Shown here: positions 1-6,778 of the stretch, piece by piece
How the letters are laid out: each line of letters begins with the position of its first letter
Numbering within the stretch: position 1 is the first letter of the stretch
Assembly (NCBI GenBank): GCA_004294095.1
Contig: RDZR01000051.1
Span: 1-40,299, forward strand
DNA from: Verrucomicrobiota bacterium
Lineage (GTDB): Bacteria; Verrucomicrobiota; Verrucomicrobiia; Verrucomicrobiales; Akkermansiaceae
Direction of reading: 5' to 3'
DNA: 40,299 nucleotides
Program-made: the position numbers and the translations under genes
Notes under the pieces: generated by a model
Database searches by the model: none
Told to the model about the DNA's origin: nothing
What the model saw: only the letters and a program-made list of their open reading frames with translations

Positions 1-2217
1 GGAGACGAATTGTTCTTCGCAAGAAACGAGCTGGCTGGAAATCTCGGCACGCAGGGCTCGGGCGAAGTCGGCTCCGGGGTCGCTCGATGCGGGTTTGCGA
101 GTGGATTTTCTGACAATCGTATTCTCGCCGACGAGCAGGGTTTGTTGGAGGCGGGTGAGGAAGGATTGGCCATTGCCCTTGAGCTGCACTTGGGCGAGAT
201 CGCCCATGCCGTCGAGCACGCCATCGGCGAGGCCTTGTTTGAGTGCGAGGGTGCCAAGCATGCCGTGCTCAATGGTGTTGCGCGCGACGAGGTTGATGAC
301 AGTGACAGGGCGCTGCTGACCCTTGCGCCAAGCGCGGGCGATGCGTTGTTCGAGCTTGGCGGGGTTCCATGGCAGATCGACATTGATTACGATGCTGGCG
401 TTTTGGAGATTGAGGCCCGCGCCGCCGGATTCGGTGCTGAGGAAAATCCGGCAAGCGGGGTCTTCCTTAAAGGCTTTGATCTCTCGGCGTCGCTTGATTT
501 GTGGGACGCTGCCGGTGTGCCAGGCAAAGCCGATTTTGCGCTTTTCAAGGTGGGTGCGGATTAAGGTGAGCATGCCGATCCACTCGGAAAAGACGATGAT
601 TTTGGTATCGGCATCGGATAGAGCGGTGTCAAAAATTTCGACGAGTTCATCGAGCTTGGGCGAGACGCGGGTTTCCTTGTCGAGGATGAACTGGGTATCG
701 CAGACCATGCGCATTTTCGCGAGCAGGAGCATGAGGATCTCGTGCTCTTCCTTGCGCAATGGGCGCTTTTGGGCACGGGCGAGGAGTTGTTTGACTTCTC
801 GGGCGTATTCATCGTGCTCCTGGCGCTGGCCGTTTGTTAGATCGATGAAGCGGGTTTCATCGGTGCGTTCGGGGAGTTCGGTCTCGACCTCGGACTTGCG
901 GCGGCGGAGCACGATGGGTCTGAGTTTTTCGCGCATCACATCGAGATTCTGATAGCCTTGTGGCTTGCCATTTTCATCGAAGAGATAGAAATCGCGATTG
1001 AAACGGAACAAAGGGCCGAAAACGGCGGGATTGAGGAACTCGGTGATGGAGTAAATTTCATCGATGCGGTTCTCAATGGGGGTGCCGGTGAGGACGAAGG
1101 CGTAGCGGCTTTGCAGGCGCTTGATCGCACGGGCGGTCTGCGAGACCCAGTTCTTGATGCGCTGGGCTTCATCGAGGATGACGATGTCTGGCTTGAGTGC
1201 TTCGTTGATGTCGAGCGCATCGCTACGGACTTGCTCGTAGTTGACGATGATGAAGAAGCCAGCGGGGTTCTGATAGACGGCGGCGCGTTCGTGGCGGGTG
1301 CCATAGACGACCTCGCATGGCAGATGGGTGAATTTTCCGATTTGTTCCTCCCACTCGGTTTTGAGTGAGGCGGGCGTGACGACGAGGCAGCGTTTCGCCT
1401 TGCCCATGCGGTGTAGCAGGGCGGCGGCGGCGATGCCTTGAATGGTTTTCCCGAGGCCCATCTCATCGCCCACCATGGCGCGCTCGGTGAACGCAAGGTG
1501 GAGCATTCCTTCGCGCTGGTAGGGAAAAAGCGGAAGTTTCGTTTCATGCGCCGGATACTCGCCGGACTGGACGCGCTGCTCGTAGTCGCGCCGGAGTTGC
1601 ACGCTCTCACGCTTATTTTGCAGCGCTTCGAGAAAGGGGGCGACCTCAATGGAAATGCGGAATGCTTTGTCGGGGATTTCGCCGGCGCTGGCGAAGATTT
1701 TGAGAAGATCGTTGCCGGGTTTGAGCAAGCCGGATTTGTCAAATTTCTGGCGGAAGGCTGTGGGCAAATCGATGCCATCAGGGTTGAGCAAGCGGAGGTT
1801 TTTTGTAGCGTGGTCAGGCACGAGGTCACAACGTTCGCTGCCTTGTTTGAGCACGGATTTGTAAAGTTCCGGAAAACAGTTTTTGAGTTGGTAGAGAACG
1901 GCTTCGGTGTGCTTGCAGGTGCCGAGTCCGTTGTGGGCGAAGTCCGGGGAAGTGGAGAAAAATCTGCGTTGGGCGAGGTCGAAGATTTCTACCTGATAGA
2001 TCAGGCTGCTCTCAGGCGATTGCACCTCGAAAGTGGAGTGGATTTTGTGAGCCGGAGTGAGATTTCGAATCGCGGGTGGAAACTCGAGGGCGCGGATTTG
2101 ACGGCGGGTGATTTCCTGTTCATCGGTCGAACGCCAGTCTTGCTTGGCCGGCAGGGTGAGTTTCATCTCGTGGATGAGTTGCTCCAATTCTGTCATCGTC
2201 TTCTGAGCCCTTGCCAT
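1..2217 (-). CDS. SNF2-family DEAD/DEAH-box helicase, 3' part beyond the window
   Basis: This is a double-stranded DNA translocase of the SNF2/Rad54 branch of superfamily 2. 739 codons are visible with no stop, so the C-terminus lies outside the window. Starting at the ATG complementary to 2217..2215, the N-terminal region carries a SWIM-like segment in which the usual CxC is SxS (residues 88-90), followed by C101-K-H103. The ATPase core then shows Walker A (GDEMGLGKT, K257) and a DEAQ box (D349-Q352). The second RecA lobe has a motif VI-like segment, QRIARAWRKGQQ, near residue 625. It starts 10 bp after the TOTE remnant ends, so the two may once have been co-transcribed. Bacterial SNF2 proteins act in repair, in transcription recycling and in several phage-defence systems, and nothing visible here decides between these. 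The family call is firm and the role is open. Confidence 0.9.
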   Translation of the reverse strand, partial: MARAQKTMTELEQLIHEMKLTLPAKQDWRSTDEQEITRRQIRALEFPPAIRNLTPAHKIHSTFEVQSPESSLIYQVEIFDLAQRRFFSTSPDFAHNGLGTCKHTEAVLYQLKNCFPELYKSVLKQGSERCDLVPDHATKNLRLLNPDGIDLPTAFRQKFDKSGLLKPGNDLLKIFASAGEIPDKAFRISIEVAPFLEALQNKRESVQLRRDYEQRVQSGEYPAHETKLPLFPYQREGMLHLAFTERAMVGDEMGLGKTIQGIAAAALLHRMGKAKRCLVVTPASLKTEWEEQIGKFTHLPCEVVYGTRHERAAVYQNPAGFFIIVNYEQVRSDALDINEALKPDIVILDEAQRIKNWVSQTARAIKRLQSRYAFVLTGTPIENRIDEIYSITEFLNPAVFGPLFRFNRDFYLFDENGKPQGYQNLDVMREKLRPIVLRRRKSEVETELPERTDETRFIDLTNGQRQEHDEYAREVKQLLARAQKRPLRKEEHEILMLLLAKMRMVCDTQFILDKETRVSPKLDELVEIFDTALSDADTKIIVFSEWIGMLTLIRTHLEKRKIGFAWHTGSVPQIKRRREIKAFKEDPACRIFLSTESGGAGLNLQNASIVINVDLPWNPAKLEQRIARAWRKGQQRPVTVINLVARNTIEHGMLGTLALKQGLADGVLDGMGDLAQVQLKGNGQSFLTRLQQTLLVGENTIVRKSTRKPASSDPGADFARALRAEISSQLVSCEEQFVS

Positions 2218-2227
2218 ATGGCGGAGC

Positions 2228-3266
2228 TTATGAAATCCGAGCGGGAGGGGAAGAAGAAGATTCGCTTGAATGTGCGAGTGCGCGGTGAATGGTGTCCAGC
2301 ACACGGTCGAGGTTCTTGCCGAGATCAGTGGTTAGGAAACGCAGGATCAAATAGCCGTTTTCCTGAAGAAGCATGTCTTTGCGACGGTCGCGGCGGTAGG
2401 CATCCACGTCGCCAAGGTGTTGCTCGCCATCGAGTTCGATAACGAGCCTTTTGACGGAGCAAAGGAAATCCACTTCCAAACTCCCGCGATCATCGAAAGG
2501 AATGGGCAAGTGGGCGTTGAGTTGAAAGCGGTCTTTAGTGCTCGGCAGAGTCTGCAGCCGTTGGTAGAGAAAACTCTCACTGGCACTGCGGGCCTCTGGA
2601 TGATGCGTTTGGGTGACATGGACGAAGAGGCGGGCGAGTGGTGGATCGATACCATCGCGGATCAGGCGTCGCACGCTGGCGGCGTAGTCGTTTTTCCACA
2701 GGGGATCGAGCGGAAGCGGGACTTCTACTGGCCACCCCGGCAGTGCACTGGCGGGAAGAAGGATAGTGTAGCCAATGGCTTCGTAGCCTTCGCAGCGGCG
2801 GTCAAACATCCGTGACAACATCGGGACATCAAGATCGGCGTAATCATAGATGCGAACGACTTTCTTGCCATCGTGAAGGCGGTGGAGTCGCCCGGCGTAT
2901 TGGGCGATGGTGCCTTTCCACGAAATGGGCATGGTGAGGAAGAGCGTGTCGAGTCGTGAGTCGTCGAAACCCTCGCCAACGTATCGACCCGTGGCAATGA
3001 TCAAGCGTGGCTCGCAGTCCGGAATCGCCGCGAGTCGGTCTGTGGCTGCCTTGAGTTCCTTTTTGGAAAGCCCGCACGTCACTGCATTTGATCCGCGGCT
3101 TTTCGCAAATTCCCCGAGCCCACTCATTTCCACAAACCGGCGAGTATCCGGCCTTCCCTGTCTTTTTACTGACAAATCGAATGGGATAAACATCGGCACG
3201 CCCGGCAAAGAGCGAGCGGAAGAGCGCGATTTTTTCATCTACCGGAGAATGGTGAGTCACAGGCAT
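2228..3266 (-). pseudogene. TOTE-type primase-helicase remnant with internal deletion and frame change, DUF559-like C-terminus
   Basis: Two reading frames together resemble the two ends of one large protein. The 5' frame, from ATG at 3266, encodes the start of a TOTE-type archaeo-eukaryotic primase domain (EKIALFRSLFAGR, then CEKPRIKC). Near 3078..3090 the homology jumps to another frame that encodes only the last helicase motifs (ATGRYVGEGFDD, QYAGRLHR). A DUF559 / Vsr-like nuclease domain follows (EVDFL and ELDGEQH). The rest of the primase and the helicase Walker A and B motifs are missing, so several hundred codons appear deleted. The frame-2 part alone could be read as 336 aa from a non-ATG start at 3238, but its first ~50 residues are the out-of-frame shadow of the primase. 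A TGA lies three codons before the TTG-ATG start, so no longer N-terminus exists. The surviving nuclease end might still be expressed, but a dead gene is more likely. Confidence 0.75.
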
Positions 3267-3334
3267 CAAGGTGTTTCAAGCATATCTGCGCATCGATGAC
3301 AATAATCCAAGCCGTCCCCAATTGGTCGCGGGAG

Positions 3335-3415
3335 GCCAGCTCATCCACGGTGGGACGGGAAGCCCGAATTCAAAGAAGGACGTTGCCCGCCGTTGGGTGA
3401 GTCGGCATGTTAGGC
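3335..3415. repeat. attC-like imperfect hairpin with GTTAGGC box, left of the GNAT gene
   Basis: Bases 3335..3357 and 3380..3405 form a long imperfect hairpin (GCCAGCTCATCC against GTTGGGTGAGTCGGC, and ACGGTGGG against CCCGCCGT) with a few extrahelical bases. A GTTAGGC heptamer follows at 3409. On the minus strand this reads GCCTAAC starting a few bases after the acetyltransferase stop codon, as in an integron cassette recombination site. No matching GTTRRRY box is seen at the far end, so the site is either degenerate or a different kind of hairpin repeat. Its 46-bp core (3347..3392) recurs at 3865..3910 with 39 of 46 bases identical. Confidence 0.5.
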
Positions 3416-3422
3416 GTGGTAT

Positions 3423-3836
3423 TCATTCTAGGTTTTTTTTTGCAGGGAGAATCCATGCGGAATCATGGCGCTTAAATCCGATCTTTGGATAAAATTCAGT
3501 GGCTTTAGGTGCAGATAGTAGAATGATCTTGGCTCTTTCTCCGAGCTTGGACTGAGTCAGACGAATCAACTCACGACCAATTCCCTGTTTCTGATAGGCA
3601 AGATCTACGGCGAGATCAGACAAGTAACAACAGTATTCAAAATCTGTAACCGATCTGGCTACTCCAACAAGTGTCTCACCATCCCACGCTGTGCAAAGCA
3701 GATTCGCGTGCATCAGCATCGCTTCGATACAAGATGAATCATCGATCGGTCGTCTCTCCGCGAGTGTCGATCGCCTGAGTAAACCCGTGAATTCATTTCG
3801 GCTTATCGGGCGGCTGTGTTCGTATTGGATTGTCAT
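3423..3836 (-). CDS. GNAT-family N-acetyltransferase
   Basis: This 137-residue protein has the GNAT fold, which transfers an acetyl group from acetyl-CoA to an amine. The acetyl-CoA pyrophosphate loop is visible as YQKQGIGRELI (motif A, Q-x-x-G-x-G). It is preceded by the strand LSDLAVDLAY and followed by a motif B-like segment, APKATEFYPKIGFKR. Length is typical for the compact single-domain family, and it resembles YhbS/PhnO-like members, but the substrate cannot be read from sequence. The gene stands alone on the minus strand and is flanked on both sides by related 46-bp hairpin repeats. No clear promoter of its own is visible. That layout, and the frequency of small acetyltransferases as integron cargo, suggests a cassette gene. 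Confidence 0.88.
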   Translation of the reverse strand: MTIQYEHSRPISRNEFTGLLRRSTLAERRPIDDSSCIEAMLMHANLLCTAWDGETLVGVARSVTDFEYCCYLSDLAVDLAYQKQGIGRELIRLTQSKLGERAKIILLSAPKATEFYPKIGFKRHDSAWILPAKKNLE

Positions 3837-3856
3837 CTATTTTTGCTGAACGATTA

Positions 3857-3924
3857 GCCCATTGACGGTGGGAATAGAAGTCCGAATTCGAAGAAGGGCG
3901 TTACCCGCCGCCGGATGGAGCGCC
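3857..3924. repeat. attC-like imperfect hairpin, right of the GNAT gene
   Basis: This is the second copy of the hairpin repeat. Core 3865..3910 matches 3347..3392 at 39 of 46 positions in the same orientation. The arms pair imperfectly through CCAT/ATGG and GGTGGG/CCCGCC. On the minus strand the repeat ends about 20 bases before the acetyltransferase ATG, with the weak box GTTCAGC in between. Together the two copies bracket the gene as direct repeats. Confidence 0.5.
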
Positions 3925-3990
3925 TTTTTGCCCAGCCGCTCATTGGAGTGATTTTTCACCGGGTGATCGCACGCTTGTTTTTTCTCTCAC

Positions 3991-4035
3991 TTGACTTTTG
4001 TCGTTAGTAATATTAATTTTGTTTTTAGTAATACT
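3991..4035 (+). promoter_or_regulatory. promoter with paired 9-bp repeats before the NikR-like gene
   Basis: A -35-like TTGACT lies at 3991..3996 with an AT-rich -10 region around 4011..4019. Overlapping and following it are AGTAATATT (4006..4014) and AGTAATACT (4027..4035), whose starts are 21 bp apart, about two helical turns. AGTAATACT is itself nearly palindromic. Ribbon-helix-helix tetramers such as NikR bind two half-sites on one DNA face, so this is a good candidate for the autoregulatory operator of the adjacent regulator. No Shine-Dalgarno sequence fits before the ATG at 4038. Confidence 0.5.
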
Positions 4036-4037
4036 GT

Positions 4038-4523
4038 ATGAACCAACGCGCCGCGAAAAAACCAGCCCGCAAGCAGGCGATCCAGCGGATCAGCATCTCG
4101 TTGCCGCGCGATGTTTATTGCGCGTTGGATGAAATGGTTGAGGAGCGCGGTTTGGATAATCGCTCGAAGGCCATTGCGGAGATGATTTCACACTTCGCAC
4201 TTCAACGCCGCGAGGCGGCTGAGGGCGATCCGGTGATGGCGGGCATGATCGCGCTCGTTTACGAGGAAGCGAGAGGCACGCTTGTTCAGCGTCTTTTTGA
4301 ACTCGAGCGCCAGCATGTGGCCGAGGTCATCAGCTCGATGCATGTGCAGCTCGAAAATCAACGCCGGATGGAAGTTCTCGTCGTCCAAGGGCCGGTTCAT
4401 GTGCTCAAGGAAATCACCGACAAAATTATGGCCTGCAAGGGGGTGCTCTCTTGTAAACTTACTCTAACAGATTCTATCATCCCTCAGGTTCACCAAAAAA
4501 CGGCACGGCTCAATCATTTATGA
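4038..4523 (+). CDS. NikR-like ribbon-helix-helix regulator with incomplete nickel site
   Basis: The 161-residue protein has the two-domain plan of NikR. A ribbon-helix-helix DNA-binding domain (residues 15-55, with the strand IQRISISLP and the NRSKAIAEM helix) precedes an ACT-like regulatory domain (about 67-148). In E. coli NikR the high-affinity nickel ligands are three His and one Cys. By eye alignment, H93 and H102 are kept, while the other two positions are Q104 and R110. It therefore probably does not bind nickel in the classical way and may sense another ligand. It overlaps the next gene by ATGA, and two more translationally coupled genes follow, so it is likely the local regulator of the urea-carboxylase-associated pair. 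The name NikR should be used only for the fold. Confidence 0.82.
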   Translation: MNQRAAKKPARKQAIQRISISLPRDVYCALDEMVEERGLDNRSKAIAEMISHFALQRREAAEGDPVMAGMIALVYEEARGTLVQRLFELERQHVAEVISSMHVQLENQRRMEVLVVQGPVHVLKEITDKIMACKGVLSCKLTLTDSIIPQVHQKTARLNHL

Positions 4524-5224
4524 CATCACTCACAGAAACTCTCCCCGGCGGATCGATGTGGTCCCTGCGCATCGCACGCCATCGCATGCTTCGGCTCACT
4601 GCGATGGAAGCCGGAGCCAACGTCTCCGCGTTATTTTTTAATGCAACGCAGCCGCTCGACCGCCTGAACGTGCCCGACACACTCAAGGCACTTCATACGG
4701 CAAAATTAACCCGTGGACATGTGCTGATGAGCGATATGGGACACGCAATGGTTTCCATCACCGAGGATTCTTTGGGCTGGCACGATCCCCTGGGAGGCCA
4801 CATTCATGCCCCACAGGTGACGGAAAAATTTGGCGCAAGCACTTTCCAGAATGATCGAAATCGTTTCCAGAGAAATGCGCACGATAATTTTCTCGTCGAG
4901 TTGGGCAAACATGGTCTTGGCCTGCGTGACATCGTGGCCAACGTGAATTTTTTTAGCAAGGTCGCCGTCGATGCCGAAGGACGCATGGCGCTTGCGCCCG
5001 AGCATTGCCCAGCTGGCGCATCCATCGAGCTGCGCACGGAGATGGATGTGCTCGTGGTTCTTGCGAATTGCCCGCATCCGCTGGCGCCGAGTGGAGTTTA
5101 TCCAAGGGTGCAGGTAAAATTGGAAGTCAATCGCAGCGAGGCCCCCGGCGAAGACGATTTTTGCCGCAATTTCCGCCCCGAATGCGCACGCGCCATGACC
5201 CTCGCTGAACGTCTTTACCTATGA
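4520..5224 (+). CDS. urea carboxylase-associated protein (UAAP2-type, DUF1989), carboxyguanidine deiminase subunit candidate
   Basis: This 234-residue protein belongs to the DUF1989 family and most resembles the UAAP2 subfamily: [16 protein letters not shown] near the N-terminus, MPDTLKA-like [30 protein letters not shown] and [19 protein letters not shown]. Such proteins pair with a UAAP1 partner. In guanidine-degrading bacteria the pair (named CgdA and CgdB) acts as carboxyguanidine deiminase, converting carboxyguanidine from guanidine carboxylase to allophanate. The conserved Cys-Gly-Arg-His-Asp motif of the partner is replaced here by GWHDP, as expected for this paralogue. Start and stop overlap both neighbours by ATGA, indicating tight coupling. 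No guanidine carboxylase or allophanate hydrolase gene lies nearby, so the substrate in this organism is not proven. Which cgd letter applies is uncertain, so no symbol is given. Confidence 0.85.
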   Translation: MTSLTETLPGGSMWSLRIARHRMLRLTAMEAGANVSALFFNATQPLDRLNVPDTLKALHTAKLTRGHVLMSDMGHAMVSITEDSLGWHDPLGGHIHAPQVTEKFGASTFQNDRNRFQRNAHDNFLVELGKHGLGLRDIVANVNFFSKVAVDAEGRMALAPEHCPAGASIELRTEMDVLVVLANCPHPLAPSGVYPRVQVKLEVNRSEAPGEDDFCRNFRPECARAMTLAERLYL

Positions 5225-5871
5225 GCACATTGATTTATACCGAAAGTGAATTAAAGCCCGAAAATGCTTCTTTCAACGAAGTCATTTTAGCCGGTGATGG
5301 CTGGATGCACCCGATCAAAAAAGGACAAATCTTTCGCATCGTGGACATCGAGGGCAATCAAGCCGCTGATACGTTTTTCTTCTCGGCTGACGATGTCAGT
5401 GAGCGTTACAGCGCACAGGACACCATCCGTGAGCAAGGCGCCATTTACCTAACCACTGGCACCAAGCTCCTCTCCAATCTGTGCCGGACGATGCTAACGA
5501 TCATCGCCGACACTTGCGGGCGGCACGATACGCTCGGCGGTGCTTGCGCCGCAGAAAGCAACATGGTGCGCTACGCCCTCAATACGCGGTTCATGCATTC
5601 CTGTCGCGATACATTCCTGTTAGAAATGGCGAAGTCTGGCTACGAAGTCACCAAGCGCGACCTCGCCCATAATATCAACTTTTTCATGAACGTTCCGGTG
5701 ACAGCGGAGGGAGACCTCAAATTTGACGACGGTGTTTCCGATGCCGGCAAGTATGTCGAAATGCGGGCTGAAATGGACGTGCTTTGCCTAATTTCAAATT
5801 GCCCGCAGCTCAACAATCCCTGCAATGCTTACAACCCAACGCCGATCCAAGTGTTGATCTGGGACTCGTGA
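5221..5871 (+). CDS. urea carboxylase-associated protein (UAAP1-type, DUF1989), carboxyguanidine deiminase subunit candidate
   Basis: This 216-residue partner of the preceding gene carries the UAAP1-type landmarks: [53 protein letters not shown] (with the conserved Cys and His expected in the metal or active site), [10 protein letters not shown] and [16 protein letters not shown] near the end. Family knowledge places it in a heteromeric carboxyguanidine deiminase that feeds allophanate hydrolase during guanidine use as nitrogen source. It overlaps the previous stop by ATGA and is the last gene of the three-gene operon. The next gene is convergent. All motifs look intact, so the enzyme should be functional. 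What is missing is the rest of the pathway within this window. Confidence 0.87.
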   Translation: MSTLIYTESELKPENASFNEVILAGDGWMHPIKKGQIFRIVDIEGNQAADTFFFSADDVSERYSAQDTIREQGAIYLTTGTKLLSNLCRTMLTIIADTCGRHDTLGGACAAESNMVRYALNTRFMHSCRDTFLLEMAKSGYEVTKRDLAHNINFFMNVPVTAEGDLKFDDGVSDAGKYVEMRAEMDVLCLISNCPQLNNPCNAYNPTPIQVLIWDS

Positions 5872-5921
5872 TGGGTGGATGATGGCCTTCTTACATCTCA
5901 ATCGCTAATCCTCCGCGCGAT

Positions 5922-6605
5922 TTATCTTTTATAGTCATTCAAGACTTTCGTCAGAAATAAAGCCCTCGTCACACGATTCGCATCATCGAGAGGCGGGTTG
6001 AATGATCCAGAGGAACTTACGAAGGATGTTCTGCCGAGTTCCATTAGACCCTTAATGCCAAGTTTTTCGTCAGATGCTGAATCGTGCAAATACGAATGAA
6101 TAGTCGTCATTGGAGTGACCTGAGCACCTGATGGCCCCTCCGAAACTCCGGTTGCAAGGGTTTGAACGATGACAAGATATCTTCCATACCTTTTCCTTTC
6201 TGCAGGAAAACGTTCTGGGGACAATCGACCAACGCCTGCCAATATTGAATTACCTCCACCGGATACGCTATCGCGTGTCGGGAAACTTTGAATCAGGTGC
6301 GCTTCAACCCCTTGTGATTTCAGCCGATCCACAATCTGTTTACCAAAAGCCATGGATGTCTTGATATGATTGTCATATTTGGCGACACGCTTTTTTAAGG
6401 AGTCTTCGATCGGAATTTCATAAGAGGTTAAAATTCCACCAATAAATTGAAGTCCGCCAGATGAGGCGATAGGCGCTTCAGGACGAATCATTAGCACTCC
6501 CACTGACTGCTTATCTTCCACCATGCGCTTCATGACATCAGTGGCACAACTGCTCAGAAGGATGGAAAAAAGAGAGAAGAAGAGCAATGTTCCGACGCGT
6601 TTCAT
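5922..6605 (-). CDS. putative lipoprotein of unknown function
   Basis: The product has 227 residues and a clear type II signal peptide: MKR, a hydrophobic run and the lipobox LLSSC with C20 as the lipidation site. The mature part is not recognised. It contains a segment VGVLMIRPEAP, a Gly/Ser-rich stretch near residues 115-125, and a strand-like YGRYLVIVQTLA. It has no Cys other than the lipidated one and no transmembrane segment after the signal. It is transcribed away from the SF1 helicase pair and converges on the guanidine-type operon, so it appears to be a single-gene unit. The downstream 50-bp gap holds no obvious terminator. A cell-envelope location is well supported. The function is unknown. 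Confidence 0.75.
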   Translation of the reverse strand: MKRVGTLLFFSLFSILLSSCATDVMKRMVEDKQSVGVLMIRPEAPIASSGGLQFIGGILTSYEIPIEDSLKKRVAKYDNHIKTSMAFGKQIVDRLKSQGVEAHLIQSFPTRDSVSGGGNSILAGVGRLSPERFPAERKRYGRYLVIVQTLATGVSEGPSGAQVTPMTTIHSYLHDSASDEKLGIKGLMELGRTSFVSSSGSFNPPLDDANRVTRALFLTKVLNDYKR

Positions 6606-6778
6606 GGCATGTTCATAGCGAATTCATGGTGTTTTGCGAGAATGTTTTTGAGTTTGTTGATCCCGATCCGCTCACATTTCGAGGGAGGACGAGCGGGGCT
6701 AATCAAGGGCAATAATCATTTCATTCAAGACGGCTCAGGTCGGCAGATGTTAGGCTTTTCATCGCCCAATCATCCCGT

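Noticed and set aside
936-1829. 297-aa minus-strand open frame rich in Ser, Pro and Arg
   Set aside because: Out-of-frame shadow of the SNF2 gene on the same strand, with composition unlike a real protein.
1438-2442. 334-aa plus-strand open frame
   Set aside because: It lies antisense to the SNF2 helicase, whose minus-strand frame has all family motifs. The plus-strand translation shows none.
3910-4037. Guanidine (ykkC) riboswitch before the NikR-like operon
   Set aside because: The leader is too short after the predicted promoter and shows none of the conserved riboswitch sequence blocks.
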